Assembly (NCBI RefSeq): GCF_002159555.1
Contig: NZ_NFIV01000003.1
Location: 62,001 to 126,000, forward strand
Direction: 5' to 3'
DNA from: Muribaculum sp. An289
Lineage (GTDB): Bacteria > Bacteroidota > Bacteroidia > Bacteroidales > UBA932
Length of the DNA: 64,000 nucleotides
Positions 11,250 through 18,749 of the stretch are shown here, piece by piece; positions within the stretch are counted from its first letter, which is position 1; each line of letters begins with the position of its first letter. A model generated the notes under the pieces. That model was not told the origin of the DNA, searched no databases, and saw only the letters and a list, made by a program, of their open reading frames with translations. Made by a program: the position numbers and the translations under genes.

Positions 11250-12386
11250 ATGAAACTGAATGTTCTTTTATGTGCTGGAGCCATGGCGATATTGGCTTCA
11301 TGCGGTCAGAACGGTTATGTAATCGAAGGTACTTTCTCAAATGCCGATGATACCGTATCGGTACAGAGGAAAGCATATCTTTACTCCGATTTCAGCAGTG
11401 TCGCCGATACGGTGGACATCGTGGACGGAAGATTTTGTTTCAAGGGTCATGTAGACCAGCCGCTTCCATATCTCATTGGCGTGGAAGGAGTGCAGGGCGA
11501 AGTCGAGATATTCCTTGAAAATGCAAAATATACTGCCGAATTGGTTCAGGAAGGGCCATATCTCGGGACTGCACTCGTAAACGGAGGGGATACCCAGAGC
11601 CTGTATTATAAGATAGCCACGTCCCATCAGGGAGTGCTCGACAAGTACGGTCTGGATGTCAATTCCTTCATGGAGGAATACATGGCCGAGGAAACCACCG
11701 ATGAGAGGCGTGCCGAACTGGACGGGCTTCTTCAAAAAATATATACCGAGTCCGATTCACTGCGCCGTCTCATAGTGGATGAATACAGGGCGGCCCACCC
11801 TTTGTCTTATTTCGACCTGGCCGGCATCTATAACGAAATGATGTCCATGTCTCCGGATGAGATAGCGGAAGCTTTGCAGCCTTATAAGGATGCGGCCGAA
11901 TATGCATCCCATCCTATTGTAGTTAGGATTACCGAATATCTCGAAGACAACACCCATCTGATGCAGGGCGAACCTGCCCCTGACTTTACCGTTCCGGATA
12001 CCAAAGGAAAGGATGTGACCTTCTCGTCCATTTATCCGAAATACAAAGTGACGATGATTGATTTCTGGGCTTCATGGTGCGGACCGTGCCGTAATTTCAA
12101 CCCTGTCCTGGTGGAGATTTATGAAAAATACCATGACAAAGGTTTCGAGATTGTCGGCGTTTCCATGGACAATGACAAGGAATCATGGTTGCAGGCAATA
12201 AAGGACGATGGCCTCGGCTGGATACAGCTTTCGGACCTCAATTACTGGAATACTGAGCCGCGCGAGCTTTACAATGTATCCTACATCCCTCAGAACGTCC
12301 TTGTGGACAGCGAAGGCAAGATTATCGCTTCCAAACTCGGTGAAGAGGAACTTGAAGAGGTACTTGACGAATATTTAGGCGAATAA
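11250..12386 (+). CDS. TlpA-type thioredoxin lipoprotein
   Basis: 378 residues. A lipoprotein signal ends at LASC (Cys18), so the mature protein is probably lipid-anchored in the envelope. Residues about 20-110 resemble the DUF4369 domain often found before TlpA domains in Bacteroidota, a helical linker follows, and the C-terminal third is a TlpA/AhpC-like thioredoxin fold with the active site WASWCGPC (CGPC at 277-280). A cis-Pro appears in YIPQNVLVD. The likely role is thiol-disulfide exchange in periplasmic or surface proteins; the partner is unknown. A stem-loop follows the stop. Confidence 0.9.
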   Translation: MKLNVLLCAGAMAILASCGQNGYVIEGTFSNADDTVSVQRKAYLYSDFSSVADTVDIVDGRFCFKGHVDQPLPYLIGVEGVQGEVEIFLENAKYTAELVQEGPYLGTALVNGGDTQSLYYKIATSHQGVLDKYGLDVNSFMEEYMAEETTDERRAELDGLLQKIYTESDSLRRLIVDEYRAAHPLSYFDLAGIYNEMMSMSPDEIAEALQPYKDAAEYASHPIVVRITEYLEDNTHLMQGEPAPDFTVPDTKGKDVTFSSIYPKYKVTMIDFWASWCGPCRNFNPVLVEIYEKYHDKGFEIVGVSMDNDKESWLQAIKDDGLGWIQLSDLNYWNTEPRELYNVSYIPQNVLVDSEGKIIASKLGEEELEEVLDEYLGE

Positions 12387-12439
12387 TCAGGCCGGCGGCA
12401 AGGGACTGGCTGCGACAGGACTTGCCAGATGGAAATTTG

Positions 12440-12470
12440 AAAGGGGCGGTTCACGAAGAGCCGCCCCTTT
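12440..12470. terminator. Bidirectional terminator between tlpA-like gene and ssb
   Basis: Perfect 10-bp stem, AAAGGGGCGG (12440-12449) with CCGCCCCTTT (12461-12470), and an 11-nt loop. The A-rich left arm and T-rich right arm let it work for both convergent genes, although the T run is short on each side. Confidence 0.75.
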
Positions 12471-12499
12471 ATTGTATCCGCTTCTACATATCAGGTTTT

Positions 12500-12545
12500 A
12501 CGTTGTTTATGTTGTCACCGCTACGTTGTTTATGCTGTCACCGTT
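12500..12545. repeat. 23-bp tandem duplication at the 3' end of ssb
   Basis: Two adjacent 23-bp units, 12500-12522 and 12523-12545, both starting ACGTTGTTTATG and differing at two positions. The second unit covers two bases of the ssb stop codon. No function is evident. Confidence 0.85.
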
Positions 12546-13023
12546 AGAACGGAAGATCGTCTTCTTCAAGCTCTATGTTCAGAGGCTCGCTCTGCCTTGC
12601 CTGCTGGGGAGCCTGGACAGCCTGTGATGGCTGGAATGCTTGTGGCGCTTGTGATGCTTGTGGTGCCATACCGGGCGCGGCGGCAGGGTTGTCCTGCTTT
12701 CTGCCGAGAAGCTGTATGTTGTCGGCGTTTATTTCGGTTACATAGTGTTTGATTCCGTTCTGGTCATCCCAGTTGCGTGTGCGCAGGCGCCCTTCGATGA
12801 AAAGCTGGGTGCCTTTTTTTACGTATTGTTCCACGATGTCGGCGCTGCGCCTCCAGCACACGATATTGTGCCACTCCGTAATCTCTTTAAGTTCATTGTT
12901 CTTGTCCCTGTACCTTTCCGTCGTGGCAAGGGTGAACGAGGCGACTTTCGTGTTGTTCTCGAGATATCTTACATCAGGGTCTTTCCCGACGTTTCCTATC
13001 AATAATACTTTGTTCAGCGACAT
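12544..13023 (-). CDS. ssb: Single-stranded DNA-binding protein
   Basis: 159 residues. The N-terminal OB fold (MSLNKVLLIGNVGKDPDVRY through about residue 110) is followed by a Gln/Pro/Ala-rich linker and the acidic tip EEDDLPF, the universal docking tail for replication and repair partners. SSB coats unwound DNA during replication, recombination and repair. It is the last gene of a minus-strand run lysS, trmH-like, aroE, ssb, separated from aroE by about 100 nt that contain a 22-bp tandem repeat, so it may have its own promoter. I could not find a clear -7 element there. Confidence 0.97.
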   Translation of the reverse strand: MSLNKVLLIGNVGKDPDVRYLENNTKVASFTLATTERYRDKNNELKEITEWHNIVCWRRSADIVEQYVKKGTQLFIEGRLRTRNWDDQNGIKHYVTEINADNIQLLGRKQDNPAAAPGMAPQASQAPQAFQPSQAVQAPQQARQSEPLNIELEEDDLPF

Positions 13024-13065
13024 GGTTCCTGTGTTTTGATTATGTATTTACTGTTTGTTTTCCCT

Positions 13066-13120
13066 TATGCGCGGCCTTGTGTTTTTCTATGTGTGGCCTT
13101 GTGTTTTCTTATGTGTGGCC
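13066..13120. repeat. 22-bp tandem repeat between aroE and ssb
   Basis: Two and a half units of period 22 starting TATGTGTGGCCTTGTGTTTT: 13066-13087 (two changes near its start), 13088-13109, and a partial unit 13110-13120. It begins 5 nt after the aroE stop on the minus strand and lies upstream of ssb. No coding potential is seen. Confidence 0.8.
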
Positions 13121-13124
13121 GGGC

Positions 13125-13991
13125 CTAAATTATTTTTCTCGTTTCGGACATGTAGCGCAGCATGGCCCCCTCGTCCGGATCTTCTCCGGTCAGAAGCCTG
13201 AAGCCGGTTATGGCCTGGGCCATGAGCCAGATTTCCCCGGAGAGGTAATAGCACCGTTGCGGTATCCCGATGGAGTCCTTCCTGAAAGTTATCCCGTTTT
13301 TCCCGAGCCTCATTCCCCTGTATTCGCGGGTGAATGACGGATTGCGGTAGTTGGCTTCGAAAATGCTTTTCCCGGTGAAGAAGCGTTTCGGAAGCCTGCA
13401 CAGTTCCTCCATTACAACGGGAACGGTATAGATTATGAGCTGGCTCGCTTCCATGAGCTCATCAAGGTCGTGCATCTTTCCGGCTATGATTTTCTCGTTG
13501 CCGGGTCTTGATACGAACCTTTCGACGGCGGCGTATGTGCGGTTTACGATGACGGTTTTCATCCCGAGGTCGGATGAAGCGCAGGCGGCCGCCATCCCGG
13601 CTCCTCCGCAACCGATGACGAGGGTTTTTATTTTCTTTATCCCGTTTTTGTTTTCATCTATCTCGAAATGGTCTCCCAATACCATCTTGATGCCGGAATA
13701 ATCGCTGTTGGCGGCGACTATGCCTCTGTCCGCTGTCTTGAACAGGATGTTGGCTGCCCCGATTCTCCTTGCGGTATCGTCCGTGGTGTCGGCTTCTTCG
13801 AAGGCCAGCCTTTTGTATGGGGAGGTAATGTTGATGCCGTCATATCCGGCTCTGAACCTTTCGATGGAGCCTTTGAAATCGTCCGCCTCAATCAGATCGT
13901 ATGCGTATTTTCCCCCGTATGCGGCATTGAACAATGCCGGACTGAGCGAATGTCCGATAGGTTTGCCTATAAGTCCGAATCTTTTAGTCAT
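13125..13991 (-). CDS. aroE: Shikimate dehydrogenase
   Basis: 288 residues. The substrate-binding N-terminal part shows GLIGKPIGHSLSPALFN and the catalytic Lys in NITSPYK, and the C-terminal NADP-binding fold has GCGGAGMAAA and VNRT. The enzyme reduces 3-dehydroshikimate to shikimate in the chorismate pathway. The shikimate kinase gene aroK is also in this window but in a different operon. aroE follows the trmH-like gene by 28 nt. The second catalytic Asp region (GAANILF instead of the common GAVNT) deviates slightly from the best-known members. Confidence 0.93.
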   Translation of the reverse strand: MTKRFGLIGKPIGHSLSPALFNAAYGGKYAYDLIEADDFKGSIERFRAGYDGINITSPYKRLAFEEADTTDDTARRIGAANILFKTADRGIVAANSDYSGIKMVLGDHFEIDENKNGIKKIKTLVIGCGGAGMAAACASSDLGMKTVIVNRTYAAVERFVSRPGNEKIIAGKMHDLDELMEASQLIIYTVPVVMEELCRLPKRFFTGKSIFEANYRNPSFTREYRGMRLGKNGITFRKDSIGIPQRCYYLSGEIWLMAQAITGFRLLTGEDPDEGAMLRYMSETRKII

Positions 13992-14019
13992 GGTAAGGTC
14001 CCTTTAAATGTTAAGTCTG

Positions 14020-14841
14020 TCATCGTCCGGCAGAACGTCTCTGCCGCAGCGCTTCAAATAAAAGTACGGCTGCTGATACGGATACGTTCAGCGAATCGAG
14101 TTTTCCCGACATCGGTATGCGTATGTGGCAGTCCGCCGCTTCCCTCCATTCCCGGCCGAGCCCCTTGTCTTCGCTGCCGAGGACTATGGCGCAGCCTGTT
14201 TTCATATCCGCATCATAATATTCTTCCGAATCCTGCAATTGGGCCGTAAGGATGCGTATGCCTTTGTACTTCAGCCATCCGATGGCTTCCTGCGAGGTGC
14301 AGGTAACCGTCGGCACCGTGAATATCGCGCCTATGCTTGCCCTGATCAGGTTGGGATTGTAAAGGTCGCATTTCGGATTGCAGATTATCAGCGCATCCGC
14401 ACCGCAGGCATCGGCACTTCTCAATATGGCACCGATGTTTCCCGGTTTTTCGACAGCCTCGGTAACAATCACCAGCGGGTTTTCGCATATCGGCAGATTG
14501 TCCAATGCCAGAGGCTCTTTTCCGTATATTTCGGCGACAATGCCTTCCGTGCCGTCACGGTATGCTATTTTGGAATAGACGGGCTGCGATACTTCGAAAA
14601 TCCCCATGTCCGGCCATGCCGCGGCATCGATGCCGAGAACTCCGAGTATGTCGTTCCCGGCGATTTCCGGCGAGTAGAATATGGCACGGGGGACATATCC
14701 GGCCTCGATACTGTGCCGGATTTCCCTGATGCCTTCTGCTACGAACAGCCCTTTTTCCTTTCTTTCGCGTGCCTTGTCCGTCAGGGACAGAAGCTCACGT
14801 ATTTTTGGATTGGACGTCGATGTTATCCTTTCATTCTTCAT
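14020..14841 (-). CDS. SpoU/TrmH-family RNA 2'-O-methyltransferase
   Basis: 273 residues. The N-terminal substrate-binding part ([20 protein letters not shown]) precedes a SPOUT knot with the three family motifs: [29 protein letters not shown] and [22 protein letters not shown]. It should transfer a methyl group from S-adenosylmethionine to a ribose in rRNA or tRNA; the exact nucleotide cannot be read from sequence. Its start overlaps the 3' end of lysS by 11 nt, which implies translational coupling with the lysyl-tRNA synthetase gene. Confidence 0.92.
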   Translation of the reverse strand: MKNERITSTSNPKIRELLSLTDKARERKEKGLFVAEGIREIRHSIEAGYVPRAIFYSPEIAGNDILGVLGIDAAAWPDMGIFEVSQPVYSKIAYRDGTEGIVAEIYGKEPLALDNLPICENPLVIVTEAVEKPGNIGAILRSADACGADALIICNPKCDLYNPNLIRASIGAIFTVPTVTCTSQEAIGWLKYKGIRILTAQLQDSEEYYDADMKTGCAIVLGSEDKGLGREWREAADCHIRIPMSGKLDSLNVSVSAAVLLFEALRQRRSAGR

Positions 14842-16381
14842 TTTTTTCTTCTTTGTCCTCCCTTTTCTCCGGTCTCATCTGAGGGAAGAAAAGCACATCC
14901 TGTATGGTCGGCGCCCCGGTCATGAACATGGTAAGCCTGTCGATGCCGATTCCCAGTCCGGATGTAGGCGGCATTCCGTATTCGAGGGCTCTGATGAAAT
15001 CCATGTCTATGAACATGGCTTCGTCGTCGCCTTTGTCCTTGAGCCGCAGCTGCTCCTTGAACCTTTCAAGCTGGTCGATAGGGTCGTTGAGCTCGCTGTA
15101 TGCGTTGGCGAGTTCCTTTCCGTTCACGAAAAGTTCGAATCTTTCGGTAAGCGAAGGGTCCTTGCGGTGCCTTTTCGTGAGAGGGGAGGTCTCGACAGGA
15201 TAATCTATGATATAGGTAGGCTGGATGAGGTTTTTCTCGCAGTATTCGCCGAAAATCGCATCGATCAGTTTTCCTGCCCCCATTGCAGGGTCGGTCTCCA
15301 CTCCGAGCTTTTTGCAGGTTTCCCTGAGCTGTGCTTCGTCCATTCCCTTTACATCCACGCCGGCATATTCCTTGATGGCTTCGAGCATCGGCAGGCGGCG
15401 GAACGGTGCCTTGAAGGAGATTTTCTTTCCGTCGAGCTCTACGTCCGTCGTCCCGTGAAGCTTCAACGCTATCTTTTCGAGGAGTTTTTCGACGAATTCC
15501 ATCATCCAGATATAATCCTTGTAGGCCACGTAAATCTCCACGCAGGTGAATTCCGGATTGTGGGTCTTGTCCATGCCTTCGTTGCGGAAATTCTTGGCGA
15601 ATTCGTATACCCCGTTGAAGCCGCCGACTATGAGCCTTTTCAGATACAACTCGTTGGCTATCCTGAGATAGAGGTCGATGTCAAGCGCATTGTGGTGCGT
15701 GATGAACGGCCTTGCATTTGCCCCTCCGGGTATCGATTGCAGGATAGGGGTCTCCACTTCAAGGCAGCCGGCCTCGTTGAAATATTCCCTCATGGTGGAT
15801 ATGATGATGCTTCTCTTTATGAAAGTATCCCTTACCTGAGGGTTTACAATCAGGTCCACATACCTCTGCCTGTATTTCAGTTCCGGGTCGGAAAAGGCGT
15901 CGAACACTTCACCGTCCTTCTGTTTTACTATCGGAAGAATCCTCAGCGATTTGCAGAGTACGGTGAGTTCTTTGGCATGAACGGTCAGTTCTCCGGTCTG
16001 GGTTATGAATGCGAAGCCCTTGATGCCGATGATGTCGCCTATGTCGAGAAGTTTCTTGAACACGGTGTTGTACATGGTCTTGTCTTCTCCCGGACATATT
16101 TCATCCCGCTTTATGTATACTTGGATACGTCCGCTTTCATCCTGCAATTCGATGAACGATGCGGCTCCCATTATCCTGCGGCTCATGATTCTTCCGGCTA
16201 TCGTCACATCGGAGAAATTGCCCTTTTCTTCAGAGTAATTCTGTTTTATCTCGGCCGTAGAGACATTGACGGGATAAAGGGGTGCAGGGTACGGGTCGAT
16301 GCCGAGTTCCCTGAGTTTTTGCAGCGAAGCCCTTCTCTGAAGCTCCATTTCGTTAAGATTCTCCAAGTTGCTCATATTCAA
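14831..16381 (-). CDS. lysS: Lysyl-tRNA synthetase, class II
   Basis: 516 residues. An N-terminal OB-fold anticodon-binding domain (about residues 60-170) is followed by the class II catalytic core with motif 2 ([18 protein letters not shown]) and motif 3 ([15 protein letters not shown]). It charges tRNA-Lys with lysine. Two in-frame ATG codons lie 6 nt apart at the start, and I kept the first. A -7 element on this strand at 16413-16420 places the transcript start about 25 nt upstream. It is the first gene of the minus-strand run to ssb. Confidence 0.97.
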   Translation of the reverse strand: MNMSNLENLNEMELQRRASLQKLRELGIDPYPAPLYPVNVSTAEIKQNYSEEKGNFSDVTIAGRIMSRRIMGAASFIELQDESGRIQVYIKRDEICPGEDKTMYNTVFKKLLDIGDIIGIKGFAFITQTGELTVHAKELTVLCKSLRILPIVKQKDGEVFDAFSDPELKYRQRYVDLIVNPQVRDTFIKRSIIISTMREYFNEAGCLEVETPILQSIPGGANARPFITHHNALDIDLYLRIANELYLKRLIVGGFNGVYEFAKNFRNEGMDKTHNPEFTCVEIYVAYKDYIWMMEFVEKLLEKIALKLHGTTDVELDGKKISFKAPFRRLPMLEAIKEYAGVDVKGMDEAQLRETCKKLGVETDPAMGAGKLIDAIFGEYCEKNLIQPTYIIDYPVETSPLTKRHRKDPSLTERFELFVNGKELANAYSELNDPIDQLERFKEQLRLKDKGDDEAMFIDMDFIRALEYGMPPTSGLGIGIDRLTMFMTGAPTIQDVLFFPQMRPEKREDKEEKNEE

Positions 16382-16412
16382 AATATGTTTTATATTTTAT
16401 TAAAATAAACCA

Positions 16413-16440
16413 CAAATTTACTCAAAAAATGGTAACTTTG
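16413..16440. promoter_or_regulatory. Divergent promoters for lysS and recJ
   Basis: On the minus strand TAAATTTG (plus-strand CAAATTTA, 16413-16420) fits the consensus TAnnTTTG for lysS. On the plus strand TAACTTTG (16433-16440) fits it for recJ. The second element ends only 8 nt before the recJ ATG. Confidence 0.65.
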
Positions 16441-16448
16441 CCAACGAT

Positions 16449-18185
16449 ATGGCTATAACGAAAAAATGGGTATTGAAACGGCCGGAAGATCCAGAAATCG
16501 TCGGCCGTCTTTCTACGGAGCTCGGTATCGACAGGGTTCTTGCCGAGTTGCTCGTACAGCGCGGCATTACCACCTTCGAGGCCGCACGGGAGTTTTTCCG
16601 TCCGGACCTGTCGAGGTTGCACGACCCGTTTTTGATGAAGGATATGGACAAGGCTGTGGCCAGGCTCGGAAAGGCCGTCTCCGAAGGTGAGAAGATACTT
16701 GTCTACGGGGATTATGATGTCGACGGCACTACCGCCGTGGCTTTGGTCTATTCCTTCCTGTCGTCGCTTACACCTAATGCGGATTTCTATATTCCGGACA
16801 GGTATGTCGACGGTTATGGCCTGTCTTACAGGGGGTTGGACTGGGCAAAAGAGCACGGTTTCACCCTCGTGATAACCCTCGATTGCGGCATAAAGGCCAA
16901 TGCGAAAGTCGATTATGCAAGGGAAATGGGGCTCGATATCATCATCTGCGACCATCACCTTCCGGAGAGCGAACTCCCGGCGGCCGTTGCGGTACTCGAC
17001 CCGAAAAGGTCGGATTGCGGCTATCCTTTCGACGATTTGTCGGGTTGCGGCGTGGGTTTCAAACTGGTGCAGGCATACGCCGCCACTTACGGCATCCCCT
17101 TCGAGAAAATCCTCCAGTATCTTGATTTGCTGGCGGTAAGCATAGCGGCGGATCTTGTTTCGGTAGTCGATGAAAACAGGATTCTCGCATATTTCGGTCT
17201 GAAACAGATTAACGAATCCCCGCGCAAAGGACTTCTGTCGATGATAAGGTTTTCCGGTCTCGACCGTTGCAAGATTACGATAGACGACATTGTATTCAAG
17301 ATAGGCCCGAGAATCAATGCGGCCGGGAGGATGGAGTCCGGGCGCCGTGCGGTAGAGCTCCTTGTATGCGACGATGACGAGGTCGCAAACAGAATCGGGA
17401 AGGAGATAAACGAGTACAATAACGAGCGCAAGAGCATAGACCGCGAAATAACCGAGGAGGCCAAGGAGATGGTAAGGGCCTCGGCCGATTTTGCGAAGAG
17501 CAGTTCTACGGTGGTTTACAATCCGGAGTGGCACCGCGGGGTCGTGGGGATAGTGGCATCGAGGCTGGTTGAAGCGTTCTACAAGCCGACAATAGTACTG
17601 ACGAGTTCCCAGAACGGGCTTATAACGGGCTCGGCGCGCAGTGTCGCCGGCTTCGACCTTTATGAAGCCATAGAAAGCTGTTCCGACCTTCTCGAAAATT
17701 TCGGAGGGCATATCTATGCAGCCGGACTTACCTTGAAGGAAGAAAATCTCAAGGAATTCAGCCGCCGTTTCGAAGAATACGTGTCGGCGCATATTTCGCG
17801 GGAGACTATCACCCCTGTGGTAAATATAGATTCTTATCTGAATTTCAATCAGATAACTCCTAAATTTTTCAGGATACTGAAACAGTTCCAGCCTTTCGGG
17901 CCGGGCAATACGGCGCCTATGTTCATGACCGAAAACGTTTATGACAACGGGAACGGCAGAAGGGTAGGGGCCGATGCCGGGCATCTTAAACTGGAACTTA
18001 TACAGGAAGACCAGCCGTACAGGCACATTTCGGCCATAGCTTTCAACCGCTCGGAGCATTTCGAGCATCTTGCGGCCGGCAATCCCATCGATGTCTGCTA
18101 CTCGATAGTGGAAAACTATTACAGGGGGAATGCCACGATACAGTTGAGGATTGCCGACATCAAGGCACGTGAGGACATCATCTGA
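16449..18185 (+). CDS. recJ: Single-stranded-DNA-specific exonuclease RecJ
   Basis: 578 residues. The DHH phosphoesterase core carries YGDYDVDGTTA (about residues 86-96) and the name-giving DHH in ICDHHLPE, followed by the DHHA1 domain (GHIYAAGLTL) and a C-terminal OB-like region. RecJ degrades single-stranded DNA 5' to 3' in RecF-pathway recombination and mismatch repair. The start is fixed by the conserved KKWVLK beginning. The -7 element ends 8 nt before it, so the mRNA may have almost no leader. The 3' end overlaps convergent aroK by 8 nt. Confidence 0.96.
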   Translation: MAITKKWVLKRPEDPEIVGRLSTELGIDRVLAELLVQRGITTFEAAREFFRPDLSRLHDPFLMKDMDKAVARLGKAVSEGEKILVYGDYDVDGTTAVALVYSFLSSLTPNADFYIPDRYVDGYGLSYRGLDWAKEHGFTLVITLDCGIKANAKVDYAREMGLDIIICDHHLPESELPAAVAVLDPKRSDCGYPFDDLSGCGVGFKLVQAYAATYGIPFEKILQYLDLLAVSIAADLVSVVDENRILAYFGLKQINESPRKGLLSMIRFSGLDRCKITIDDIVFKIGPRINAAGRMESGRRAVELLVCDDDEVANRIGKEINEYNNERKSIDREITEEAKEMVRASADFAKSSSTVVYNPEWHRGVVGIVASRLVEAFYKPTIVLTSSQNGLITGSARSVAGFDLYEAIESCSDLLENFGGHIYAAGLTLKEENLKEFSRRFEEYVSAHISRETITPVVNIDSYLNFNQITPKFFRILKQFQPFGPGNTAPMFMTENVYDNGNGRRVGADAGHLKLELIQEDQPYRHISAIAFNRSEHFEHLAAGNPIDVCYSIVENYYRGNATIQLRIADIKAREDII

Positions 18186-18723
18186 TTGGGGAAAGTCCTT
18201 TCACGATGGCTTCCTCCAGTCCGGAAGGACTGACGATGAGCCTTGCGCAGTTCCCGTATGCCGCCTCCCTTTCGGAGAGCAGTTGCCTTACCCGCGTTTC
18301 CAAATCATATCCGGCGAGCATGGGCCTGCCAGCAGTGCCGTCTTCCTTCAGGTTGGCGATGAGTTCTTCTGGGGAACATTTGATATATATCGGGAAAGTC
18401 CGTTCCTTTATGAGCGTGGCCGTGGCTTTGTAAGTGACGGCCCCTCCTCCGAGGGCGAATATCAGGCTTTTTGCCTTGCCGTCTCCGTCCCTTTTCCAAT
18501 CGGCACGGCCTCCGTACGACCGGACTGTCCTGTCTATATAGCGGTATTCGATTTCTCGGAATCCGGTTTCTCCGTACCGGGAAAATATTTCCGTAACGGT
18601 CATTCCTTCCCCTTTTTCCACGAGGATGTCGGAATCTGCGAAATCACAGCCGAGCTTCCCTGCTATGTGTTTTCCGATGCTGCTTTTTCCGCATCCCATG
18701 AAGCCTATGAGGGTGAAAATCAT
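18178..18723 (-). CDS. aroK: Shikimate kinase
   Basis: 181 residues from the ATG at 18723 (MIFTLIGFMGCGKSSIG). A longer frame runs upstream but adds residues unlike the family. The P-loop GFMGCGKSS is at residues 7-15, the substrate region DSDILVEK and FREIEYR follow, and ALGGGAV matches the conserved glycine motif. It phosphorylates shikimate with ATP in aromatic amino acid biosynthesis. It lies 26 nt after parC and is the last gene of the exbB-to-aroK run. Its 3' end overlaps recJ on the other strand. Confidence 0.93.
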   Translation of the reverse strand: MIFTLIGFMGCGKSSIGKHIAGKLGCDFADSDILVEKGEGMTVTEIFSRYGETGFREIEYRYIDRTVRSYGGRADWKRDGDGKAKSLIFALGGGAVTYKATATLIKERTFPIYIKCSPEELIANLKEDGTAGRPMLAGYDLETRVRQLLSEREAAYGNCARLIVSPSGLEEAIVKGLSPIR

Positions 18724-18749
18724 GATGTCTTGAACCCGGAACGCTGTTT

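Noticed and set aside
14681-16408. 575-codon open frame antisense to lysS and the trmH-like gene
   Set aside because: The opposite strand carries clear lysS and methyltransferase motifs with normal spacing; the antisense frame has none.
16422-18068. 548-codon open frame antisense to recJ
   Set aside because: recJ motifs are intact on the plus strand, and the antisense product has a composition typical of reverse-strand reading.
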